Below are positions 10,022 to 18,103 of a stretch of DNA of 64,000 nt, one piece after another (within the stretch, counting starts at the first letter, position 1; each line of letters opens with the position of its first letter). Made by a program: the position numbers and the translations under genes. The notes under the pieces were generated by a model that saw only the letters and a list, made by a program, of their open reading frames with translations, was not told the origin of the DNA and did no database searches. The stretch comes from Amycolatopsis sp. 195334CR (GTDB taxonomy: Bacteria; Actinomycetota; Actinomycetes; Mycobacteriales; Pseudonocardiaceae), in contig NZ_JAFJMJ010000001.1 of assembly GCF_017309385.1 (NCBI RefSeq), positions 4,464,001-4,528,000 of the forward strand, given 5' to 3'.

Positions 10022-11308
10022 ATGGGTGCCGTATCCACACCGGTTTCGCGGTCACGGGTGGCGATCGCCGGGTTCGTCGGCACCACCATCGAGTTCTACG
10101 ACTTCTACATCTACGGCACCGCGGCCGTGCTCGTCTTCGGGGACGTCTTCTTCCCGAAGTTCTCCGCGACGGCGGGCACGATCGCTTCGCTGGCCACCTT
10201 CGGCGTCGGCTTCGTCGCCCGGCCGCTCGGAGCCGTCCTTTTCGGACATTTCGGCGATCGGGTCGGCCGCAAGCGGATGCTGATCGTCTCGCTGCTGCTG
10301 ATGGGGCTGAGCACGGTCGCGGTCGGCCTGGTGCCCGGGTACGCCACGCTCGGTGTGCTCGCGCCGGTCCTGCTGACCGTGTTCCGGTTCCTCCAGGGCA
10401 TCGGCCTCGGCGGCGAGTGGGGCGGCGCCGTGCTGTTGTCGGTCGAATACGCGCCGGAGGGCAAGCGCGGGCTGTACTCCAGCTTCCCGCAGCTCGGCCC
10501 GGCGGTCGGGTTCTTCCTCTCCGGCGGGGTCTTCCTGCTGCTCACCTCGGTGCTGTCCACCGAGGACTTCCGCGCCTGGGGCTGGCGGATCCCGTTCCTG
10601 CTCAGCGCGGTGCTGGTGGTGGTCGGGTACTACATCCGGACCACCATCGCCGAGACCCCGGTCTTCCAGCGGGCGATGGACCGCGCGGAACGGGCCAGGG
10701 TGCCGCTGTTCGAGGTGGTCCGCCGCCAGGGGTGGGTGCTGCTGCTGGCTTCGGGCGCGATGGTGCTGGCGCACACGCTGTTCTACACGGTGATGACGTT
10801 CAACCTGTCCTACGGCACGACGGTGCTCAAGCTGAGCTACAGCGCGATGCTGACCTGCACGGTGATCGCCGCGGTGTGCCTCGGGGTGGCCACGCTCGGG
10901 TCGGCCAGGCTGTCGGACCGGCTGGGGCGCAAGCGCGTCTGCCTGGGCGCGGCGGCGGTTTCGGTGCTGTGGGCGTTCCCGATGTACTGGCTGATGAACA
11001 CCGCGAACCCGGTGCTGATCGCGGTGGCGCTCAGCGGCGGCATGGTGATCATGGGCTTGTTCTTCGGGCCGATGGGCGCGTTCCTGCCGGAGTTGTTCGC
11101 CACGCGGTACCGCTATTCGGGCGCCTCGGTGGCGTACAGCATGGGCGGCATCATCGGCGGTGCGGTGTCGCCGATCCTGGCCACCGAGTTCTACGACGCG
11201 GCGAAGTCGTCGTGGCCCATCTCGCTGTACCTCGTCGGGGTGTCGGTGGTCGCCGCGGGGTGCGTGGCGCTGCTCAAGGAGACCTACCGCGGCGATCTGG
11301 CCGGGTAG
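10022..11308 (+). CDS. MFS transporter, metabolite:H+ symporter (MHS) type
   Basis: A 428-residue, about 12-helix inner-membrane transporter. The start AIAGFVGTTIEFYDFYIYGT and the loop 2-3 signature GHFGDRVGRKRML place it in the MHS branch (shikimate, proline/betaine, citrate and related acids). FLQGIGLGGEWGGAVLLSVEY is the matching helix-4 motif, and a second RLSDRLGRKR loop marks the C-terminal half. The substrate cannot be named. A TAGGCT box seven bases before the ATG and no ribosome-binding site suggest a leaderless transcript. It is convergent with the metallo-beta-lactamase-fold gene. Confidence 0.88.
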   Translation: MGAVSTPVSRSRVAIAGFVGTTIEFYDFYIYGTAAVLVFGDVFFPKFSATAGTIASLATFGVGFVARPLGAVLFGHFGDRVGRKRMLIVSLLLMGLSTVAVGLVPGYATLGVLAPVLLTVFRFLQGIGLGGEWGGAVLLSVEYAPEGKRGLYSSFPQLGPAVGFFLSGGVFLLLTSVLSTEDFRAWGWRIPFLLSAVLVVVGYYIRTTIAETPVFQRAMDRAERARVPLFEVVRRQGWVLLLASGAMVLAHTLFYTVMTFNLSYGTTVLKLSYSAMLTCTVIAAVCLGVATLGSARLSDRLGRKRVCLGAAAVSVLWAFPMYWLMNTANPVLIAVALSGGMVIMGLFFGPMGAFLPELFATRYRYSGASVAYSMGGIIGGAVSPILATEFYDAAKSSWPISLYLVGVSVVAAGCVALLKETYRGDLAG

Positions 11309-11315
11309 TCCGCGC

Positions 11316-12056
11316 TCAGCCGAGGCGCAACGCGGCCCGCGTGACGTCCTCGGCCACCGGCGACCCGGCGATCGCCGCCGCGGCGTCGATCTTCCCGGCG
11401 CGCAGTTCACCGTCCAAAGTGATCAGACGGCCGAGGATGTCCTGCTGTGCCAACAGGAATTCCCGGTCGACCGGGGCGCCGTGGCCGGGCACGATGAGCT
11501 CCGCGCCGAGCGCCAGCAGCCCGCCGAGTGCGCCGGGCCAGCCGGTCAGCGTGGTGTCCGTGCCGAAGGACTCCGCGGAGAACGAGCCCGGCGGCGCGAA
11601 TTCGACGAGGTCACCGGCGAAGACCAGCGACGCGTCCGGCACGTGCACCGCCACGTCGTTGTCGCTGTGCGCGGGTCCGAAGTGGACCAGCTCGACCCGG
11701 CGGCCGCCGATGTCCAGCACCGCCCGGTCGGTGAGCAGCCGGTCCGGCAGCGCGAGTTCCGGCTTGCCGCGGGCGGCCAGTTCGCGGCGGCAGTTCTCGT
11801 GGGCCCAGACCGCGCAGGGCAGGAACGCCGAGACCCCGAAGGCGTGGTCGAAGTGGTCGTGCGTGAGCACCACGGTCCACGGGTGCGGGGTCACCTCGCG
11901 CACCGCGTTCGCCAGTTCCGCGCCCTGCGCCGCGTCGGCCCTGGTGTCGACCACCAGGCAGGCGCCGTCGCCGACGACCAGCCCGACGGTCAGGTCCCAG
12001 TCCGGGTAGCGGCGCGCGTACACGCCGTCCGCGAGTTCTTCCCAGCGCACGGTCAC
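11316..12056 (-). CDS. Metallo-beta-lactamase-fold hydrolase
   Basis: A 246-residue MBL-fold protein with the zinc-binding motif THDHFDHAFG, a third His region (FGPAHSDNDV), the bridging Asp in LVFAGDLVEF, and the last ligand in IVPGHGAP. The overall form is that of glyoxalase II-like or quinoprotein-relay hydrolases rather than an antibiotic-degrading enzyme. The GTG start overlaps the stop of the ComB-like gene (GTGA), so the two are translationally coupled. The substrate is unknown. Confidence 0.85.
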   Translation of the reverse strand: MTVRWEELADGVYARRYPDWDLTVGLVVGDGACLVVDTRADAAQGAELANAVREVTPHPWTVVLTHDHFDHAFGVSAFLPCAVWAHENCRRELAARGKPELALPDRLLTDRAVLDIGGRRVELVHFGPAHSDNDVAVHVPDASLVFAGDLVEFAPPGSFSAESFGTDTTLTGWPGALGGLLALGAELIVPGHGAPVDREFLLAQQDILGRLITLDGELRAGKIDAAAAIAGSPVAEDVTRAALRLG

Positions 12057-12820
12057 CTTCTCGGAGTCACGTCGACGAAAACGCCTTCGTCCAGGTAGGG
12101 AGCCATCTTGGAGGAGTTCACCGCGATCGCGAGATCGACGTCGCGCATGTGCCCGGCCTGGCTCAGGTCCTTGCCCGACGACGAACTGGCGACCACCGCG
12201 CCGACGTCCGGACCGGCAGCGCGGTAGGCGCGCGCGGCCAGGCTCGCCTCCGCCGACGGCCACTGCGCGCCCGCGGTGATCAGCGCGTCGACGATGGCGC
12301 CGGCGCCGAGCAGGTCCTCCGCGCTCGGGCGCAGCGTGCCGGTGGTCCCGAGGTCGGTGAGCACGTCCACGCCCCAGCGTTCGCCCGCCGGGACCACGCC
12401 GATCGGCCCGCCCTGCGCCAGCACCCGCGCCATCCTGGCCACCGCGCGCGCGTTGCGCAGGCAGCCGGTGAGCACCTGGGTGCCCGCGTTCGCCGCCATC
12501 GCGCACAGCGTCGCGCCGTTCGGCGAGGGCAGCGCGAGCAGCGTGCCCGCCGGAATGGTCAGCACCGAAGCCGGTCGCAGGCTCCACTCCCACTCGCCCG
12601 CCGGGATCGCGCCCGCCGCCCGCGCGGCCTCGATGCCGCGTTCGTCGCGCCAGCGGACCGGCAGCACGCGGGCGCCCCGGCTGAGCGCGATGTCCACCGT
12701 GGTGGAGAACGAGAGCACGTCCACGACGACCAGCACCGCGCATTCCGCGCCCAGCGCGGTGATCCCCTCTTCGCCCCATTCGAGCCGGATGTCGTGCCCC
12801 GGCTGCCCGAAGATGCTCAT
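12053..12820 (-). CDS. comB: 2-phosphosulfolactate phosphatase (ComB) family protein
   Basis: A 255-residue protein. The ComB family dephosphorylates 2-phosphosulfolactate in coenzyme M synthesis. Visible family features are the N-terminal VLVVVDVLSFSTTVDIAL, the PSPNGATLC loop, GCLRNARAVA, and VVPAGERWG with acidic residues downstream. Actinomycetes do not generally make coenzyme M, so the true substrate may be another phosphoester acid; the symbol reflects family membership only. It is the first gene of a pair coupled to the MBL-fold hydrolase and diverges from rpiB. Confidence 0.75.
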   Translation of the reverse strand: MSIFGQPGHDIRLEWGEEGITALGAECAVLVVVDVLSFSTTVDIALSRGARVLPVRWRDERGIEAARAAGAIPAGEWEWSLRPASVLTIPAGTLLALPSPNGATLCAMAANAGTQVLTGCLRNARAVARMARVLAQGGPIGVVPAGERWGVDVLTDLGTTGTLRPSAEDLLGAGAIVDALITAGAQWPSAEASLAARAYRAAGPDVGAVVASSSSGKDLSQAGHMRDVDLAIAVNSSKMAPYLDEGVFVDVTPRR

Positions 12821-12879
12821 CGTCACAGCATGCCGGGCGGGCGCGCCCCGTGCCGCGCCGGATGGCAGACTCTGGTGCC

Positions 12880-13347
12880 GTGCGTGTTTACCTTGGAGCC
12901 GACCATGCGGGCTTCGAACTGAAGAACCACCTGGTCGAGCACCTGCGCGAGCAGGGCCACGAAGTGACCGACGTCGGTCCGGCCGAGTACGACCCGGCCG
13001 ACGACTACCCCGCTTTCTGCGTGGAGGCCGCCCGCCGGGTGGTCGCCGACGAAGGCAGCCTCGGCATCGTGATCGGCGGTTCCGGCAACGGGGAGCAGAT
13101 CGCCGCCAACAAGGTCGCCGGCGCGCGTGCCGGGCTGGCGTGGAGCGTGGAGACGGCGAAGCTGACGCGTGAGCACAACCACGCCCAGCTGATCGGCGTC
13201 GGCGCGCGGATGCACACCACCGAGCAGGCCGTCGAGATCGTCGAGGCGTTCCTCGCCACCGAGCCGTCGCCCGACGAGCGGCACGGGCGGCGGGTGCGGC
13301 AGCTGCTGGACTACGAGCGCACCGGAACCCCGCCGGCGCTGCCCTGA
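12880..13347 (+). CDS. rpiB: Ribose-5-phosphate isomerase B
   Basis: A 155-residue RpiB/LacAB-type isomerase interconverting ribose-5-phosphate and ribulose-5-phosphate in the pentose phosphate pathway. Motifs are YLGADHAGFELKN, DYPAFC, the phosphate loop GGSGNGEQIAANK, and HNHAQLIGVGAR. The actinobacterial GSGNGE form has no active-site Cys. The GTG at 12880 lacks a Shine-Dalgarno sequence, and a CAGACT box stands upstream, consistent with a leaderless message. Its stop overlaps the start of the Nei-type glycosylase gene by one base (TGATG). Confidence 0.95.
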   Translation: MRVYLGADHAGFELKNHLVEHLREQGHEVTDVGPAEYDPADDYPAFCVEAARRVVADEGSLGIVIGGSGNGEQIAANKVAGARAGLAWSVETAKLTREHNHAQLIGVGARMHTTEQAVEIVEAFLATEPSPDERHGRRVRQLLDYERTGTPPALP

Positions 13348-14156
13348 TGCCGGAGGGGCACACCCTGCACCGCCTGGCGCGGCTGCACAAGCGGCGCTAC
13401 GGCGGTGCCCCGGTGGAGGTGTCGAGCCCGCAGGGCCGGTTCGCCGCCGAGGCGTCCGTTGTGGACGGTCAGGTGCTGAAAACCGCTGAGGCGTACGGGA
13501 AGCACCTGTTCCACGACTACGGTCCGGCCGGGGTGGTGCACGTCCACCTCGGGCTGTACGGCACCTTCGGCGAGGCGAAGCTGCCCGCCGCCGAGCCGGT
13601 CGGGCAGGTGCGGATGCGCCTGGTCGGGCGCACCCACTGGACCGACCTGCGCGGGCCGACCCGGTGCGAACTGCTCACCGAAGGCGAGGCCGACGCGATC
13701 AAGGCGCGACTCGGCCCGGACCCGCTGCGCCGCGACGCCAAGCCGGAACTGGCGTGGCAGCGCATCTCGAGTTCGCGGACCTCGATCGCCGCGTTGCTGA
13801 TGGACCAGTCGGTGCTGGCCGGGGTCGGGAACGTCTACCGGGCCGAGGTGCTGTTCCGGCACGGGGTGGCCCCGATGCTGGCGGGGAAGACGCTGGACCG
13901 TTCGCTGTGGGACGCCATGTGGGCGGACCTGGTGGTCCTGATGCGCGACGGGGTGCGCACCGGCCGGATCGACACGGTGGCCGACGAGCACCTGCCGGAG
14001 GTCACCGGCCGCGCCCCGCGGCAGGACCGGCACGGCGGGGAGGTCTACGTGTATCGCCGGGCGGGCCAGCCGTGCCTGGTGTGCGGCACCGCGGTGGCCT
14101 TCCAGGAACTGGCCGGGCGCAAGCTCTACTGGTGCCCGACCTGCCAACCGGCCTGA
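13347..14156 (+). CDS. nei: Fpg/Nei-family DNA glycosylase (Nei2 type)
   Basis: A 269-residue bifunctional DNA glycosylase/AP lyase for oxidised bases. The catalytic N-terminus is PEGHT (Pro2 nucleophile, Glu3), the Nei2 rather than Fpg form. The helix-two-turn-helix motif SVLAGVGNVYRAEVLF and a C-terminal zinc finger (CLVCGTA...YWCPTC) are intact. It is coupled to rpiB, as in mycobacteria. Several Nei-like paralogues occur in actinobacteria, so the exact substrate range is uncertain. Confidence 0.93.
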   Translation: MPEGHTLHRLARLHKRRYGGAPVEVSSPQGRFAAEASVVDGQVLKTAEAYGKHLFHDYGPAGVVHVHLGLYGTFGEAKLPAAEPVGQVRMRLVGRTHWTDLRGPTRCELLTEGEADAIKARLGPDPLRRDAKPELAWQRISSSRTSIAALLMDQSVLAGVGNVYRAEVLFRHGVAPMLAGKTLDRSLWDAMWADLVVLMRDGVRTGRIDTVADEHLPEVTGRAPRQDRHGGEVYVYRRAGQPCLVCGTAVAFQELAGRKLYWCPTCQPA

Positions 14157-14158
14157 CC

Positions 14159-14219
14159 GATTGCTATGAGTGGGGCATTACTTGCATTCACCGCAAGTAA
14201 TGCCCCACTCATAGCAATC
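14159..14219. repeat. Dispersed hairpin, copy 2 (27-bp arms)
   Basis: Perfect inverted repeat with 27-base arms and a 7-base loop. The inner 23 bases of each arm are identical to copy 1 at 1018-1070; the loops differ. It again lies just after a plus-strand gene and before a convergent minus-strand gene. Confidence 0.85.
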
Positions 14220-14241
14220 ACGGGCCAGCTGCCTGCGCGAA

Positions 14242-14271
14242 ACGGCCCGCTCGCCGAAGCGAGCGGGCCGT
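14242..14271. terminator. Terminator hairpin
   Basis: A 13-bp perfect stem (ACGGCCCGCTCGC) with loop CGAA, between nei and the DUF1542-type gene, directly after the dispersed hairpin. Confidence 0.75.
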
Positions 14272-14301
14272 CTGTCTGAGCTGTCTCAGGCCGTCTGCCG
14301 G

Positions 14302-15081
14302 TCAGAAGCCGCCGAAGTCGCCGCCGCCGCCGAAGTCGCCGCCGCCGAAATCTCCGCCGCCGAAGTCGCCACCGGCGTCGCCGCCCATGTCGTCACCGCC
14401 GCCGGCGTCGGCCTCGGCCGCCGCGTCCTCCTGGCCCGCGTCGTAGCCGGACTCCCACGCCGAGGCGCTGGCGATCCCGGCCATGCCGGAGAACATCGCG
14501 CTGAACAGCAGCATCGAGCCGAGCCCCCACGCGCCCGCGACCAGCGCCGGCTTCCACCAGGGCTCGCTGTACCAGCCCTGCGGCACCGGCCGCCCGGCCA
14601 CGCGCCCGCCGGGGTAGTAGTGCGGGGTGTTCGCGCTCGCTTCGGGCGAGGCCTCGTAGTGCTGGCCCTCGACGTCCACCGAGCGGTACTCGGTGACCTT
14701 GCCCGCGTTCTCGCGCTCGGGGTCGCGCGGCAGGTCCGGACCCGGGTCCATGCCCATCGCGAGCCGCGCCGCGCGCACGTAGTAGAGGCCCTCCACGGCG
14801 GTTTCCTTGACCAGCCGGGCCTGTTCCTCGGTCTGCGCCTGCTCCATCTGTGAGCCGGCGGCGTTGTAGCGCTCCGCCGCGTCGGCCATCGCCTGCTGCG
14901 AGGCGGTGTCCGAACCGGTCAGGTTGAGCACCTGCCCGCCGAGGCGTTCGAGCAGACGGCGGGCGTCCGCTTTGGCGTCCTCGAGCCGCTGCTGCTTGGC
15001 CGCCGCGTTCTTCCTGGCGAGGTAGACCCCGCCGCCGACCACCAGAACGACGAGAACGATCAGCACGATCGCGGTGCCCAT
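14302..15081 (-). CDS. DUF1542-type membrane-anchored protein with Gly/Asp/Phe-rich tail
   Basis: A 259-residue protein. An N-terminal helix (VLIVLVVLVVGGGVYLARK) anchors it, a charged helical region follows (QQRLEDAKADARRLLERLGG), and a second hydrophobic stretch near residues 183-205 precedes an acidic Gly-rich tail ending in repeated GGGDFGG units. The layout matches actinobacterial proteins labelled DUF1542-containing. The ATG has GGGAG upstream. The tail resembles phase-separating or secreted adhesive tails, which is speculation. The function is unknown. Confidence 0.65.
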   Translation of the reverse strand: MGTAIVLIVLVVLVVGGGVYLARKNAAAKQQRLEDAKADARRLLERLGGQVLNLTGSDTASQQAMADAAERYNAAGSQMEQAQTEEQARLVKETAVEGLYYVRAARLAMGMDPGPDLPRDPERENAGKVTEYRSVDVEGQHYEASPEASANTPHYYPGGRVAGRPVPQGWYSEPWWKPALVAGAWGLGSMLLFSAMFSGMAGIASASAWESGYDAGQEDAAAEADAGGGDDMGGDAGGDFGGGDFGGGDFGGGGDFGGF

Positions 15082-15156
15082 GGCGACTCCCTGCGTTGTC
15101 GGTCTCCTGAACCGGACAACGAGGACGGCCCACCGGGTGTTCCCCCGAGGGGGTGG

Positions 15157-15187
15157 CCCGGCTCACCCGGGGGAGTGGTGAGCCGGG
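15157..15187 (-). terminator. Terminator of the NlpC/P60 gene
   Basis: An 11-bp perfect stem (CCCGGCTCACC) around a 9-base loop starts 8 bases past the stop codon of the minus-strand hydrolase gene. Confidence 0.75.
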
Positions 15188-15194
15188 CCTCCGC

Positions 15195-15737
15195 TCACCA
15201 GGCGCGGCCGACGGTGTACGAGTCGGTCCAGATCTTCTGCAGGCGGACCACGTCACCGGACTCCGGTGCCGCCCACATCTGCCCGTCGCCGGCGAAGATG
15301 CCCACGTGGTAGACGCTGCCGCCGGAGTTGGCGAAGAAGATCAGGTCGCCGGGCTGCATCGCGGACCGGTCCACGGTGGCCAGTGCGGCCCGCTGGTCGC
15401 GCGAGGTGCGCGGCAGCTCGATGCCGAGCTGCTGGTGCACGAACTTGGTCAGGCCGGAGCAGTCGAAGCTGTCCGGGCCGGTGGCGCCGTAGCTGTAGGG
15501 CTTCCCCTCCTGCTCTGCGGCGATCTCGACCAGGCTCTGCCCGGCCGGCTTCTTCTGCTCCGCTTCGGTGTGGGTGACCCCGCGGTGGTCCGGGGCCTCG
15601 ACCGGAGCGGGGGCGTCCGCGGTCGGGGAGGCGGACGCCGTGCCGGGCAGGGACAGGAGCGCTCCCGCGCCGGCGACGAAAGCTGCGGTCACGGTGCCGA
15701 ACCGACGGGAGCGGCGCGGCAACGATGCGGTGGACAC
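15195..15737 (-). CDS. Secreted NlpC/P60 peptidoglycan hydrolase
   Basis: A 180-residue exported cell-wall endopeptidase. After a basic N-terminus (SLPRRSRRFGTV) a signal peptide ends around PGTASASP; a linker follows, and the NlpC/P60 domain occupies the C-terminal 115 residues with catalytic Cys in FDCSGLTKF, His in VYHVGIFAG, and the usual MQPGDLIFF. It would cut stem peptides in the wall. The GTG at 15737 has TGGAGGA eight bases upstream. Upstream lie about 235 untranslated bases containing a CRP-type palindrome. No c-di-AMP riboswitch signature was recognisable there. Confidence 0.9.
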   Translation of the reverse strand: MSTASLPRRSRRFGTVTAAFVAGAGALLSLPGTASASPTADAPAPVEAPDHRGVTHTEAEQKKPAGQSLVEIAAEQEGKPYSYGATGPDSFDCSGLTKFVHQQLGIELPRTSRDQRAALATVDRSAMQPGDLIFFANSGGSVYHVGIFAGDGQMWAAPESGDVVRLQKIWTDSYTVGRAW

Positions 15738-15938
15738 TATTCGTCCTCCAGTGGTGTTTCGTGCGTGTCGGGGACATCGGCCGAATCGGCCGATCACGGG
15801 ACGATAAACACGAACTGCCCTGGATTTCGAAATGAACGGATTGCCGGTTCAGGTGATGGTCGCTACAGATCACGTCCAGATATCGAGGCGGATTCCCTGC
15901 TCGAAGTGAACAACACCGGCTTTTGTCATGCAAAACTG

Positions 15939-15954
15939 TGTGACGCAGATCACA
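15939..15954 (-). promoter_or_regulatory. CRP/GlxR-type operator (TGTGA-N6-TCACA)
   Basis: The 16-mer TGTGACGCAGATCACA is a perfect match to the TGTGA-N6-TCACA consensus of CRP-family regulators. It lies about 200 bases upstream of the NlpC/P60 start and beyond the stop of the methyltransferase gene, so the hydrolase is the likely target. CRP/GlxR control of wall-hydrolase genes is known in actinobacteria. Confidence 0.6.
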
Positions 15955-15973
15955 TGTTGAACGGTGCTTTCGG

Positions 15974-16783
15974 TCACCCTTTCGGTTTACGGCTGGTCAG
16001 TATTCGCACCGGCACCTCCTCGGTGAACCGCCCGTCCGGTTGCGCGGCGGACAGTGCCTGGCGAAGATCTTCGTCGAACAGCTCCCACTGCTCCGGGGCC
16101 AGCCGGTCCCGGGGCGCCGCCGAGTAGAAGGACCCGATGAACTCGTCGATGCCGAACACTTCGCGGTAGTCGGCCCGGTGCTCGCCGACCTCGGTGTACC
16201 CGGTCCTGACCAGCAGTTCCGCGTACCCGGTGCGTTCCTCCTCGCTGCTCCCGCAGGCCGGGAAGCGCAGCGGGCCGAGCCACTTCGACGAGGTGTCCCG
16301 CAGCGCGTCCACCCAGGGCGCGTCCTGCGTCCAGACCGGCGTCCCGTTGGCGATCACGGCGACCCCGCCGCCGGGTTCGAGCAGCGGCCACAGCGTGGTG
16401 AACACCGTTTCCGCGGCCATCCAGTGCAACGCCTGGCCGATGGTCACCAGGCGCAGGCTTTCCTCGCCCAGCAACGGTTCGAGATCACCGAGATCGCTGT
16501 CGTAACCGACCAGCCACGCGGTGTTGCCGACGCCGGCTTCCTTGGCCTTGCGCCGCGCGTGGGTGAGCATGTCCGCGGACGGGTCCATGCCGATCACGCA
16601 GCCCGCGTGCGCGGCCAGCGGTACGGTCAATTGCCCGGTACCGCACCCGAGGTCGAGCACCTTCGACCGTTCGCGCAAAGCGAACTCCCCGGCCAGGAAT
16701 TCGATCTCGGACGGCCGATATCCCCGGCGGTATTCGGCGTAGTGGTCCGCGGCGTCCCCGGCGAATGTGCCCGCTCTGCTCAT
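15974..16783 (-). CDS. Class I SAM-dependent methyltransferase
   Basis: A 269-residue enzyme of the UbiE/Methyltransf_11 type. Motif I is VLDLGCGTGQLTVPLA, the acidic post-I residue lies in VIGMDPSADML, and the motif-II region TIGQALHWM is typical of small-molecule methyltransferases whose substrates cannot be predicted. The DHYAEYRRGYRP opening is common in actinobacterial members. The ATG lacks a clear ribosome-binding site. It stands alone, upstream of the NlpC/P60 gene and divergent from the kinase gene. Confidence 0.82.
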   Translation of the reverse strand: MSRAGTFAGDAADHYAEYRRGYRPSEIEFLAGEFALRERSKVLDLGCGTGQLTVPLAAHAGCVIGMDPSADMLTHARRKAKEAGVGNTAWLVGYDSDLGDLEPLLGEESLRLVTIGQALHWMAAETVFTTLWPLLEPGGGVAVIANGTPVWTQDAPWVDALRDTSSKWLGPLRFPACGSSEEERTGYAELLVRTGYTEVGEHRADYREVFGIDEFIGSFYSAAPRDRLAPEQWELFDEDLRQALSAAQPDGRFTEEVPVRILTSRKPKG

Positions 16784-16865
16784 GCGGGGGATTCTGGTCG
16801 GCGAAATCGGGCGGTGGCAACAAATTCAGCTGCGGGCGATCGGCAAGGCTGGCAGCATCGCGCGC

Positions 16866-17399
16866 ATGTCGAACGCCGTTTACCTGATCACCGGCATCTC
16901 CGCCGCCGGGAAGTCCACGGTGGCCCAGGAGCTCGCCGAAGCGCTGCCGGCCGCGGTGCACCTCCGGGGTGACCTCTTCCGCAAGATGGTGGTCACCGGC
17001 CGTCACGAGATGTCGGCCGAACCCACGCCGGAGGCGATCGCGCAGCTGCGGTTGCGGTACCGCCTCGCCGCGGCCTGCGCCGACGGGTACTTCGACGCCG
17101 GGTTCGACGTCGTCCTCCAGGACGTGATCCTCGGCGAGCACCTGCCGGAGGTGATCGGCCTGGTGCGCAGCCGCCCGTTGATCGTGGTGGTGCTCGCGCC
17201 CGATCCGGTCGTGGTGGCCGAGCGCGAGCGGGGCCGTGCCAAGAGCGCGTACGTGGGCTACACCCCCGAGATGCTCGACGACGAACTCCGCCGCAACACC
17301 CCGAAGGTGGGCCTCTGGCTCGATTCCTCGCGGCAGACCCCGGCCGAGACCGCCGCCGAGATCCTCGCGCGTGGCTGGTCGGAGGGCCGGGTTGAGTAG
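16866..17399 (+). CDS. P-loop kinase, zeta-toxin/chloramphenicol-phosphotransferase-like
   Basis: A 177-residue ATPase with Walker A GISAAGKSTVAQ, then HLRGDLFRKMVVTGR, where the Asp can act as catalytic base. It has a lid-like Arg cluster (VVAERERGRAKSAYVGYTP) and LGLWLD-like ending (VGLWLDSSRQTP). The fold is that of AAA_33 kinases, which include chloramphenicol phosphotransferase, zeta toxins and shikimate-like kinases. No antitoxin gene is adjacent, so a small-molecule or antibiotic kinase is more likely than a toxin. Confidence 0.75.
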   Translation: MSNAVYLITGISAAGKSTVAQELAEALPAAVHLRGDLFRKMVVTGRHEMSAEPTPEAIAQLRLRYRLAAACADGYFDAGFDVVLQDVILGEHLPEVIGLVRSRPLIVVVLAPDPVVVAERERGRAKSAYVGYTPEMLDDELRRNTPKVGLWLDSSRQTPAETAAEILARGWSEGRVE

Positions 17400-17421
17400 C
17401 CCGTACTTGCTCCCGCCGACA

Positions 17422-17461
17422 ACTTTGCGGTACAAAGTCCAAGTACTTTGAAACGCAAAGC
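17422..17461 (+). promoter_or_regulatory. Double inverted-repeat operator before the ABC-transporter operon
   Basis: Two copies of ACTTTG-N5-CAAAG(T/C) occur at 17422-17438 and 17445-17461, 23 bp apart, roughly two helical turns. They directly precede the first gene of an operon that encodes a winged-helix protein, the natural candidate for binding them. Confidence 0.65.
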
Positions 17462-17470
17462 TGAGGGGAC

Positions 17471-18103
17471 GTGGCCAGGATGGCCGGGGAGAGTTCGCCG
17501 CAGTTGTCGGCGCGCGAGTCGCTGGAGCTGATCGACCGCGAGTCGGCGGTGGTGGCGAAGCGGCTGCAAGGGGGGAGCGAGCACCTGCCCGGCATGTGGG
17601 CCGTGCTGTGGTTCCTGGCGTTCGGCGCCTGGCACCTCGCCGGGGAGGGCTGGCCTGGGCCGGTTTTCCCGCTTTGGGTGCCGGGCGTGGTGATGACCGT
17701 GCTGATCGTCACCGGTGTGGTGGTGTCGGCGGTCGTCGGGATGCGCTCGGGCAAGGGCGTCCGCGGGGCGTCCTCGCGGGCCGGTGCGATGTACGGCTTC
17801 AGCTGGACGCTCAGCTACGCCGCACTGGTCACGGTCAACCTGCTGCTGATGGCCAAGGGGCTGCCCGAAGAGTTCATCGGCCCGCTGTGGGCGGGGACCA
17901 CGATGGGCCTGGCGGGCGCGCTGTGCCTGGCCGGTGGTGCGATGTTCCGCGACACCCTGTTCTACGGCACCGGGGTGGTGTTCCTGGTGACCGCGGTCGG
18001 CGCGGTGCTGGCCGGAATGGACTACCAGTCCGCGGTGATGGCGTTCGGCGGCTTCCTCGCGTTCGGCGGGTCGTGGCTGATCGAGCGGCGGCGCGGCCGA
18101 TGA
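17471..18103 (+). CDS. Multi-pass membrane protein of the ABC/regulator operon
   Basis: A 210-residue protein with a soluble N-terminus (ELIDRESAVVAKRLQGG) and about five hydrophobic helices, ending in a basic tail (IERRRGR). GTG 17471 follows GAGGGG; ATG 17480 is an alternative. Its stop overlaps the regulator start (ATGA), the first of three such overlaps in the operon. No enzyme motif is visible. It probably senses or partners the downstream regulator or transporter, as inferred from coupling only. Confidence 0.7.
   Translation: MARMAGESSPQLSARESLELIDRESAVVAKRLQGGSEHLPGMWAVLWFLAFGAWHLAGEGWPGPVFPLWVPGVVMTVLIVTGVVVSAVVGMRSGKGVRGASSRAGAMYGFSWTLSYAALVTVNLLLMAKGLPEEFIGPLWAGTTMGLAGALCLAGGAMFRDTLFYGTGVVFLVTAVGAVLAGMDYQSAVMAFGGFLAFGGSWLIERRRGR

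Noticed and set aside
9210..10055. N-terminal extension of pepN
   Set aside because: The extension is antisense to the DsbA-like gene, and the GTG at 9209 has a ribosome-binding site and the normal protein length.
15738..15973. c-di-AMP (ydaO-type) riboswitch before the NlpC/P60 gene
   Set aside because: The long leader prompted the idea, but I could not find the conserved motifs of that riboswitch.
16866..17399. Zeta toxin of a toxin-antitoxin pair
   Set aside because: No small antitoxin gene is adjacent, and neighbours are transcribed independently.
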